The notes under the pieces were generated by a model. It was not told the DNA's origin and searched no databases. It was given only the letters and a program-made list of their open reading frames with translations. From assembly GCA_012270635.1 (NCBI GenBank), contig JAAXHX010000155.1, forward strand, positions 1-7,221: a DNA stretch of 7,221 bases. The letters are read 5' to 3'. The translations under genes were made by a program, and so were the position numbers. This DNA comes from Dehalococcoidia bacterium (GTDB lineage: Bacteria; Chloroflexota; Dehalococcoidia; Plut-88900). Shown here in pieces: positions 1 to 5,863 of the stretch (the first letter of the stretch is position 1; each line of letters begins with the position of its first letter).

Positions 1-1350
1 TACGTGCAGGACATCGGGGGTCGAGACATCAGGGACCGGTTCGGGGAGATGCTGAAATTCAGTGAAAAGCACGAATGGGTGGAAATGTCCGACGAGGACC
101 GGCGCTACAACTGGCTCACCGCTCCGGCGTGGTGGGGAATGCCGGCCAAGAACACGTGGGACAGGGCCACGGCGTCGCTGCCCCAGCTGCTTCATCGGCG
201 GATGGACGAGTTGGGTATCGACTACGCCGTCATCTACCCGACCTGGCGCCCGGGCCTCATGCGCTTCCAGGATGAGCGGAATGACGAGATAAGAAGGGTG
301 TCCTGCCGGGCGTTGAACGCCTACCACGCGGACATTTACGGCGAGTATTCGGACCGGATGACCCCCGCGGCGATGATTTCGATGTACACGCCGGAGGAGG
401 CCATCGACGAACTGGAGTACTCCATAGGGACGCTGGGGTTGAAGGTGCCGGTAATTGCCAGTCTGGTGCGCCGCACAATCCCGAGGCTGGAGGAAGAGGC
501 CCCGGACGTGGCGTGGCACGTGCATCGGCTGGACACGCTGGGCCTGGACAGCGACTACGACTACGACCCGTTCTGGGCCAAATGCATGGAGTTGGGGACG
601 GCTCCGGCCTGCCACGCCAGCGCGTTCGAGTGGGAGGCCCAGGGGTCGATATCCAGCTACGTGTACAACCACATCGGTGCGTTTGCGAAGGCCAGCGAGG
701 CGTTCTGCAAGGCGCTGTTCATGGGCGGAGTTACCAGACGGTTCCCCGACCTTAACGTCGCCTTCCTGGAGGGAGGGGTGGGGTGGGCCTGTTCGCTCTA
801 TGCGGGGATCATATCCCACTGGGAGAAGAGAAACGGCAGAGAGATATGGAAGCTGGACCCCAACACCGTGGACAAAGAGATGATGCTGGGGCTGATCGAC
901 AGGCATGGGCACAGGTCTATTCAGGCCAGGCGCGACGACATAGGCCGGATGATAGACGCAGGGGATGCAACGCCGAGGCAGGTGGACGACTGGCGCCACG
1001 TTCGGATGGAGTCGATAGAGGATATGGAGGACCTGTTCGTCAAGCCGTTCTACTTCGGCTGTGAGGCGGATGACCCGATGAACGCATGGGCCTTCAATAC
1101 GAAGGTGAACCCCATGGGGGCTCGGTTGAAGGCGGTGTTCAGCTCGGACATCGGGCACTGGGACGTTCCCGACATGCGAGAGGTGGTGGAGGAAGCCTAC
1201 GAGATGGTCGAGCACGAGATGATGACGGAGGATGACTTCGAGGACTTCGTATTCACCAATGCCGTACACCTGTATGCGGACATGAACCCGGACTTCTTCA
1301 AGGGGACGGCGGTGGAGTCGGAGGCGGCCAGGGTGTTGAACGGCGGATAG
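1..1350 (+). CDS. Amidohydrolase family (Amidohydro_2/COG2159) protein, copy 1, 5' partial
   Basis: Predicted cytosolic TIM-barrel metal-dependent hydrolase or decarboxylase; substrate unknown. The reading frame is open from base 1, and the first codons (YVQDIGG) align with residue 37 onward of the complete paralogs. The GTG at base 4 is therefore an internal valine, and about 36 residues, including the strand-1 metal motif, lie upstream of the window. Seen here, counted from base 1: the DSDYDYDPFW motif, a strand-5 His (codon 205, CHASAFEW), the NHI motif, GGVTRRFP followed by FLEGGVGWA (Glu at codon 257), FYFGCEADDPM, and the strand-8 SSDIGHWD motif (Asp at codon 383). Full length would be about 485 residues. 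Its N-terminal half resembles genes 3 and 5 (no 9-residue insert, ATASLP, YPT), but MESIED and NAWAF resemble genes 2 and 4. The strand-5 loop is the most divergent of the five. It ends with TAG, 39 bases before gene 2 and in the same frame. Confidence 0.9.
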   Translation, partial: YVQDIGGRDIRDRFGEMLKFSEKHEWVEMSDEDRRYNWLTAPAWWGMPAKNTWDRATASLPQLLHRRMDELGIDYAVIYPTWRPGLMRFQDERNDEIRRVSCRALNAYHADIYGEYSDRMTPAAMISMYTPEEAIDELEYSIGTLGLKVPVIASLVRRTIPRLEEEAPDVAWHVHRLDTLGLDSDYDYDPFWAKCMELGTAPACHASAFEWEAQGSISSYVYNHIGAFAKASEAFCKALFMGGVTRRFPDLNVAFLEGGVGWACSLYAGIISHWEKRNGREIWKLDPNTVDKEMMLGLIDRHGHRSIQARRDDIGRMIDAGDATPRQVDDWRHVRMESIEDMEDLFVKPFYFGCEADDPMNAWAFNTKVNPMGARLKAVFSSDIGHWDVPDMREVVEEAYEMVEHEMMTEDDFEDFVFTNAVHLYADMNPDFFKGTAVESEAARVLNGG

Positions 1351-1366
1351 GGGTCAAGGGATATCG

Positions 1367-1390
1367 ATGGCAGTGCGAGACGAAATTTAA
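1367..1390 (+). promoter_or_regulatory. Possible 7-codon leader ORF coupled to gene 2
   Basis: ATG at 1367 opens a seven-codon frame (MAVRDEI) whose TAA stop (1388-1390) overlaps the ATG of gene 2 (1390) as TAATG. An AAGGG sequence at 1356-1360 lies 6 bases upstream and could serve as a weak Shine-Dalgarno. Gene 2 has no convincing ribosome binding site of its own just before its ATG (the nearest purines are GCGAGACGA), unlike genes 3, 4 and 5. Translation of this small frame could deliver ribosomes to gene 2 by termination-reinitiation. A frame this short can easily arise by chance. Confidence 0.2.
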
Positions 1391-2859
1391 TGGTTGGCAC
1401 GAGGGCCTCGCGGAGCGCGGAGATACGGAGCAGCCTCGGGCATCCGATAATAGACGCCGACGGGCACGTGCTGGAGTTGACGCCGGTAATCTCGGACTAC
1501 GTGCACAAGGTGGGCGGCGCCGACGCCCGCGACCTGTTCGACAAGACGATGGTGGGCGCCGCGGAGACGGGCAATGCAGCCGTCGAAGGGGGGAAGACCT
1601 GGTTCGAGATGAGCCTGGCGGAGCGGAAGGAGGAGTGGCTGCCGGCGTTGCCCTGGTGGTTTGCGCCCACCCGCAGCGCGCTGGACCGGGCCACGGCCAC
1701 CGTGCCCGGGGTCCTCAACGACCGGATGGACGAGCTGGGGCTGGACTATGCGGTGCTCTACACGACCACGGGCCTGGTGTTCGACCGGATCGAGCCGCAG
1801 GAGCAGCGGCTCATCGTGTGCCGGGCGATAAACGCCTGCGCGGCGGACCTCTACGGGCCGTATTCGCACCGGATGACGCCTGCGGCCATCGTGCCGCTGG
1901 ACACGCCGGAGATAGCCATCAGTGAGATGGAGTACGCGGTCAACGAGCTGGGGCTTAAGGCGATAATGATTCCGGGTCGGGTGGAACGGCCCATTGCCAA
2001 GTACCGGGACGAGGTCCCAGGCTCCGAGAAATATGTCCGAAAGATGGATGTCATCGGCCTGGATAGCGACTACGATTACGATCCGTTCTGGAAACGGTGC
2101 CAGGAGTTGAAGATAGTGCCCGCGTCCCACGGCAGCGATTCCCTGTGGGGGGCCGTCAGCGTGTCCAATTATGTCTTCAACCACCTCAGCTCCTTCGCCT
2201 TCGCCTCCGAGACCTTCGCCAAGGCCCTGTTCCTGGGTGGGGTTACCAGGCGGTTCCCGGGCCTGAATTTCGCCTTCCTGGAAGGTGGCGTGGCCTGGGC
2301 CTGCAATCTCTACTCGGACATGGTGGGGCATTGGGAAAAGCGAAACGGGAAGGTGATCAACAGGCTCGACCCGAGCAAGTTAGACCTGGAAGTGGCCATG
2401 GATTTGGCTCGGGAGTACAGCGAGGGCCGAATCCGGGACCACCTGGAAGACTTGCGCGCCTATTATGTGACCCCCCGCCCCACACCACCCAACATCGACG
2501 ACTGGTCTCTCGTGCCCATGGACAGCATAGAGGAGATGCGGGAACTGTTCGTAGAGCCCTTCTATTTCGGGTGCGAGGCCGATGACCCCATGAACGCCTG
2601 GGCCTTCGACACCCGGGTCAACCCTTTGGGTGCGAAATTGAAGGCGGTGTTCAGTTCGGACATCGGGCACTGGGACGTCCCCGATATGCGAGGCGTGGTG
2701 GAGGAAGCCTACGAGATGCTGGAGCACGACCTGATGACCGAGGAAGACTTCAGGGCCTTCGTGTTTGAAAACGTGGTGACGCTCTACGGCAAGGTGAACC
2801 CGGACTTCTTTAGGGGCACGGCAGTGGAATCGGAGGCGGAGGGGGTGTTGAGTGGTTAG
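1390..2859 (+). CDS. Amidohydrolase family (Amidohydro_2/COG2159) protein, copy 2 (subfamily B)
   Basis: Complete 489-residue predicted metal-dependent hydrolase with a TIM-barrel fold, no signal peptide and no membrane segment. The strand-1 motif is HPIIDADGHVLE (D22, D24, H26, E29). This is the D-x-D-x-H-x-x-E form common in COG2159 proteins rather than the classical H-x-H. Further predicted active-site positions are H247 (SHGSDSLWG), E298 (FLEGGVAWA), C395 in FYFGCEADDP and D424 in SSDIGHWDV. Family knowledge suggests that H26, H247 and D424 hold a divalent metal, probably with E29 or E298; this is inferred by analogy with ACMSD-type enzymes. A 9-residue Gly/Ala-rich insert near residues 55-65 is shared only with gene 4. 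The ATG start is supported by the N-terminal match to the paralogs (SRSxEIR then GHPIID), although no strong ribosome binding site precedes it. Its TAG stop overlaps the start of gene 3. The substrate is unknown. Confidence 0.93.
   Translation: MVGTRASRSAEIRSSLGHPIIDADGHVLELTPVISDYVHKVGGADARDLFDKTMVGAAETGNAAVEGGKTWFEMSLAERKEEWLPALPWWFAPTRSALDRATATVPGVLNDRMDELGLDYAVLYTTTGLVFDRIEPQEQRLIVCRAINACAADLYGPYSHRMTPAAIVPLDTPEIAISEMEYAVNELGLKAIMIPGRVERPIAKYRDEVPGSEKYVRKMDVIGLDSDYDYDPFWKRCQELKIVPASHGSDSLWGAVSVSNYVFNHLSSFAFASETFAKALFLGGVTRRFPGLNFAFLEGGVAWACNLYSDMVGHWEKRNGKVINRLDPSKLDLEVAMDLAREYSEGRIRDHLEDLRAYYVTPRPTPPNIDDWSLVPMDSIEEMRELFVEPFYFGCEADDPMNAWAFDTRVNPLGAKLKAVFSSDIGHWDVPDMRGVVEEAYEMLEHDLMTEEDFRAFVFENVVTLYGKVNPDFFRGTAVESEAEGVLSG
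2832..2845 (+). promoter_or_regulatory. Ribosome binding site of gene 3, inside the end of gene 2
   Basis: Two GGAGG sequences (2832-2836 and 2838-2842, the second continuing as GGAGGGGG to 2845) lie just upstream of the GTG at 2852. The second has suitable spacing and supports this GTG as the start of gene 3. The site is inside the last codons of gene 2, so the two genes are probably translationally coupled. Confidence 0.7.
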
Positions 2860-4294
2860 CACGACACCTTCGAGGAGCCAGGAGATACGGAGCCGGGTCG
2901 GCCACCCGATAATCGACTCCGACGGACATACGCTGGAGGTCATGCCGCTGGTGGTGGAGTTCGTGGGCGAGGTCGGCGGCGCAAAGATGAGGGAGCGATA
3001 TCAGAGGGGCCTGGACGAAGCCGTAGGGGTCCACTGGCACGAGATGTCCCAGGTGCAGCGGAACTACGAATTCGTGACGGCGCCCGGGTGGTGGTTCGAG
3101 ACACCGGGCGCCCTGGACAGAGTCACGTCGACGATACCAAGGCTGCTGCACGAGAGGATGGATGAGTTGGGGATAGATTACGCCGTGCTCTACCCCACTC
3201 AGGGCCTCTTCTTCGACCGGATACCCGATCCCGAGGTAAGACAGGCGGGGTGTCGGGGGCTCAACGCCTACCTGGCGGAAGTCTACCGTCCCTACGCCGA
3301 CCGAATGACGCCGGCAGCCGCCATCCCTATGCAGACGCCGGAGATGGCCATAGAAGAGCTGGAATATGCCGTAAATGAGCTCGGGTTGAAGGTGGCGATG
3401 ATCGAGGGGCGGGCGATGAGGCCTTTAATCAAGGTGGAGAAGGAATACCCGGACCTGGGCAACGTGGGCCGCCGGATGGACGTGCTGACCATCGACAGCG
3501 ACTACGACTACGACCCGTTCTGGGCGAAGTGCGTTGAACTGAATGTGGCGCCCGCATCCCACGCGGCGAACATGGGTTGGGGCACCCGCTCGACGTCCAA
3601 CTACATGTACAACCACCTGAACACCTTCTCGGCGGCACACGAGAGCCTGGCCAAAGCGTTGTTCCTGGGCGGGGTGACAAGGAGATTCCCGGAACTCAGG
3701 GTAGCGTTCCTGGAGGGGGGAGTCGGGTGGGCGTGCAGGCTGTTCTCGGACATCATCGGGCACTGGGAGAAGCGGGGGGCGAGGGGCATTAGGGAGCTCG
3801 ACCCCCGACACCTGGACATCGACGCGGTGATGGGCTTTATCGCAGAGAAGGGCGAGCCGCCCCAGAAGGCTCGGCTGGAGGAGATACGGGACCTTTACGT
3901 GGCCGGGGAGCCGCAACCGGAGGAGCTCGACGATTTCGCCCGGGTCCCGATGGAGCGGCCCGAAGAGATGCTGGATCTGTTCGTTAAGCCGTTCTACTTC
4001 GGGTGCGAAGCTGACGACCCGATGAACGCCCACGCATTCAACACGAAGGTGAACCCACTCGGGGCCCGGCTTAGGGCGATATTCAGTTCGGACATAGGGC
4101 ACTGGGACGTGACCGACGTCCGGGAGGTTGTCGAAGAGGCCTACGAACTGGTCGAGCGGGAGCTGATTACGGAGGAGGACTTCCGGGACTTCACGTTCGC
4201 CAATGCGACGCACTTCTACGGGGACATGAACCCGGACTTCTTCAAGGGCACTGTGGTGGAGTCGGAGGCGGTTCGGGAGTTGGGTGGGGGGTAG
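2852..4294 (+). CDS. Amidohydrolase family (Amidohydro_2/COG2159) protein, copy 3 (subfamily A)
   Basis: Complete 480-residue predicted metal-dependent hydrolase or decarboxylase of the same fold as its neighbours. The GTG start overlaps the gene 2 stop by 8 bases in another frame. It is chosen because a strong GGAGGGGG precedes it and the N-terminus (MVSTTPSRSQEIR) aligns with genes 4 and 5. Predicted active-site residues are D22, D24, H26 and E29 (HPIIDSDGHTLE), H237 (SHAANMGWG), E288 (FLEGGVGWA) and D414 (SSDIGHWDV), with C385 in FYFGCEADDP. It is closest to gene 5 over most of its length: the strand-5 loop HAANMGWGTRSTSNYMYNHL is the same in both, and both have DPRHLD and NAHAF. Its DNA around the strand-8 motif is the most divergent of the five. 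The TAG stop is followed by a 72-base gap before gene 4. Substrate unknown. Confidence 0.93.
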   Translation: MVSTTPSRSQEIRSRVGHPIIDSDGHTLEVMPLVVEFVGEVGGAKMRERYQRGLDEAVGVHWHEMSQVQRNYEFVTAPGWWFETPGALDRVTSTIPRLLHERMDELGIDYAVLYPTQGLFFDRIPDPEVRQAGCRGLNAYLAEVYRPYADRMTPAAAIPMQTPEMAIEELEYAVNELGLKVAMIEGRAMRPLIKVEKEYPDLGNVGRRMDVLTIDSDYDYDPFWAKCVELNVAPASHAANMGWGTRSTSNYMYNHLNTFSAAHESLAKALFLGGVTRRFPELRVAFLEGGVGWACRLFSDIIGHWEKRGARGIRELDPRHLDIDAVMGFIAEKGEPPQKARLEEIRDLYVAGEPQPEELDDFARVPMERPEEMLDLFVKPFYFGCEADDPMNAHAFNTKVNPLGARLRAIFSSDIGHWDVTDVREVVEEAYELVERELITEEDFRDFTFANATHFYGDMNPDFFKGTVVESEAVRELGGG

Positions 4295-4353
4295 TGGGCG
4301 ACGCTCTTCATAGAAGTGATGGAGTAAAGAGTACGGCGACAAGACGGAGAACG

Positions 4354-4358
4354 GGAGG
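4354..4358 (+). promoter_or_regulatory. Ribosome binding site of gene 4
   Basis: GGAGG lies 8 bases before the ATG at 4367, in the purine-rich context GGGAGGAAAGGA. It is the strongest site in the window and fixes the start of gene 4. The 72-base gap that holds it (4295-4366) shows no convincing promoter. The only inverted repeat noticed there is a 4-base CTTC/GAAG stem, too weak for a terminator. Confidence 0.8.
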
Positions 4359-4366
4359 AAAGGACA

Positions 4367-5836
4367 ATGGTAACTACTAGACCTTCCCGGAGCGAGGAGA
4401 TACGCAACAGGGTGGGCCACCCGATTATCGATGCGGACGGGCACACGCTGGAGCTCACGCCCGTGCTCTCGGACTACGTATACGACCAGGGCGGCGCCGA
4501 CGCCCGAGACAGGTTCGAGCGGATGATGAAGGGGGCCCCGGAGGCGGGATCGGGGGAGAGTTCGGCGGGTAAGACCTGGTTCGCCATGACGCCCGAGGAG
4601 CGCAAGGAGAACTGGCATCCCGCGACACCCTGGTGGTTCGCCCCCACTACCAACGTCCTGGACCGGGCCACGGCCACGGTGCCCAGGGTGCTGAACCAGC
4701 GGATGGACGAGCTGGGCATGGACTATGCGGTCCTGTACACGACCCTGGGTCTCGGGTTTGACCGTATCGAGGGGCAGGAACAGAGGTTCATCGTGTGTCG
4801 GGCTATGAACGCCTGCGCCGCGGACCTCTACCGGGAGTATTCGCACAGGATGACTCCCGCGGCCATCGTGCCCATGGACACGCCGGAGATAGCAATCCGG
4901 GAGATGGAGTACGCGGTGAACGGCCTGGGGCTGAAGACGATAATGCTCCCGGGTCGGGTGAACCGACCCATTCCCAGGCACCTGGAGGAGCACCCGGAAG
5001 CCGAGGCCGTAACCCGCTACATAGACGTGATAGGCATCGACAGCCAGTACGACTACGATCCGCTCTGGGCCAGGTGCCAGGAGATGGGCATAACCCCCGC
5101 ATCCCACGGCAGTGACTTCTTCTGGGGTGCGGTATCGACCTCCAAGTACATGTTCAACCACCTGAGCGCGTTCGCCCACGGCCACGACACCTTCGCCAAG
5201 GCGCTGTTCCTGGGCGGGGTGACCAAGCGGTTCCCGGGCCTGAACTTCATCTTCCTGGAGGGAGGTGTCGCCTGGGCGTGCAACCTGTACTCGGACCTGA
5301 TAGGTCACTGGGAGAAACGGAACGGGAAGATGATCGGCAGGCTCGACCCCCGACATCTCGATCAGGAGATGATACTGGACCTGGTGAGGGAGTACGGCGA
5401 AGAGATAATGCAGTCGAAGATCGATGATATCCGGGAGATGTACGCCACCCCGGACCCCCACCCCGCCGAGTTGGACGACTGGTCCCACGTACCCATGGAT
5501 AGCATCGAAGAGATGCTGGACCTGTTCGTGGAGCCGTTCTACTTCGGGTGCGAGGCTGACGACCCCATGAACGCCTGGGCCTTCAACTCCAAGGTGAACC
5601 CCCTGGGAGCCAGGCTGAAGGCGGTGTTCAGCTCGGATATCGGGCACTGGGACGTGCCGGACATGCGGGAAGTGGTGGAGGAGGCCTACGAGCTGGTGGA
5701 GCACGAGCTAATCAGCGAAGAGGACTTCCGGGACTTCATGTTCGCCAACACCGTCAACCTCTACGGCAAGGTCAACCCTCGGTTCTTCGATGGGACGGCG
5801 GTGGAGACTGAGGCTAGAGAGCTACTGGGCCGGTAG
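4367..5836 (+). CDS. Amidohydrolase family (Amidohydro_2/COG2159) protein, copy 4 (subfamily B)
   Basis: Complete 489-residue predicted metal-dependent hydrolase, the same length as gene 2 and sharing its subfamily marks: the insert near residues 55-65, YTT instead of YPT, HGSD at strand 5, CQE and FVEPF. Predicted active-site residues fall at the same numbers as in gene 2: D22, D24, H26, E29, H247, E298, C395 and D424. The ATG start has a textbook GGAGG 8 bases upstream. One oddity is the otherwise constant DSDYDYDPFW motif, which reads DSQYDYDPLW here, so an acidic residue and a phenylalanine have changed. Near the C-terminus, DNA at 5613-5701 is identical to the matching part of gene 5, although the proteins belong to different subfamilies. 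It ends in TAG inside a small hairpin, 27 bases before gene 5 and in the same frame. Substrate unknown; no sign of a broken gene. Confidence 0.93.
   Translation: MVTTRPSRSEEIRNRVGHPIIDADGHTLELTPVLSDYVYDQGGADARDRFERMMKGAPEAGSGESSAGKTWFAMTPEERKENWHPATPWWFAPTTNVLDRATATVPRVLNQRMDELGMDYAVLYTTLGLGFDRIEGQEQRFIVCRAMNACAADLYREYSHRMTPAAIVPMDTPEIAIREMEYAVNGLGLKTIMLPGRVNRPIPRHLEEHPEAEAVTRYIDVIGIDSQYDYDPLWARCQEMGITPASHGSDFFWGAVSTSKYMFNHLSAFAHGHDTFAKALFLGGVTKRFPGLNFIFLEGGVAWACNLYSDLIGHWEKRNGKMIGRLDPRHLDQEMILDLVREYGEEIMQSKIDDIREMYATPDPHPAELDDWSHVPMDSIEEMLDLFVEPFYFGCEADDPMNAWAFNSKVNPLGARLKAVFSSDIGHWDVPDMREVVEEAYELVEHELISEEDFRDFMFANTVNLYGKVNPRFFDGTAVETEARELLGR
5613..5701 (+). repeat. 89-base segment identical to 7083-7171 (gene conversion tract)
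   Basis: This stretch, coding for LKAVFSSDIGHWDVPDM and the following helix in gene 4, is identical base for base to 7083-7171 in gene 5, exactly 1470 bases downstream. Codon third positions match too, whereas the same region in genes 1, 2 and 3 carries several synonymous differences. Recent gene conversion or unequal recombination between genes 4 and 5 is the likely cause. Confidence 0.85.
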
Positions 5837-5847
5837 ATATCCGGTCC
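5827..5847 (+). other. GC-rich hairpin enclosing the gene 4 stop codon
   Basis: GGGCCGG (5827-5833) can pair with CCGGTCC (5841-5847) to give a 7-base-pair stem with one G-U pair and a 7-base loop that begins with the TAG stop. No T-run follows, so it is not a typical intrinsic terminator. It could modulate termination on gene 4 or initiation on gene 5, whose start lies 17 bases further on. Chance occurrence is possible in GC-rich DNA. Confidence 0.3.
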
Positions 5848-5853
5848 TCGTAT

Positions 5854-5857
5854 GGAG
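5854..5857 (+). promoter_or_regulatory. Ribosome binding site deciding the gene 5 start
   Basis: GGAG (within GGAGAGAG) lies 6 bases before the ATG at 5864. An in-frame ATG at 5852 overlaps this site and would add four residues (MERE) that no paralog has, so 5864 is preferred. Confidence 0.65.
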
Positions 5858-5863
5858 AGAGAA

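Noticed and set aside
4..6. GTG at base 4 as the true start of gene 1
   Set aside because: The frame is open to the window edge, and the alignment places this codon at residue 38 of the paralogs, after the essential strand-1 metal motif. The true start must lie upstream.
1387..2331. A 314-codon minus-strand frame opposite gene 2
   Set aside because: Same antisense phase and repeated content as the frame opposite genes 3 and 4; no independent start signal or recognisable domain.
4295..4366. Possible promoter or terminator in the largest intergenic gap
   Set aside because: No clear -35/-10 pair, and only a 4-base CTTC/GAAG stem without a T-run. Only the ribosome binding site is convincing.
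3425..5704. A 759-codon open frame on the minus strand running antisense through genes 3 and 4
   Set aside because: It lies wholly opposite two well-supported genes, shares its pattern with antisense frames over genes 1, 2 and 5, and has a composition rich in His, Val, Pro, Gly and Arg typical of antisense frames in GC-rich coding DNA. Its internal repeats are explained by the paralogy of the sense strand.
5852..5854. ATG at 5852 as the start of gene 5
   Set aside because: It overlaps the likely ribosome binding site and adds residues absent from all paralogs; the ATG at 5864 aligns with the other N-termini.
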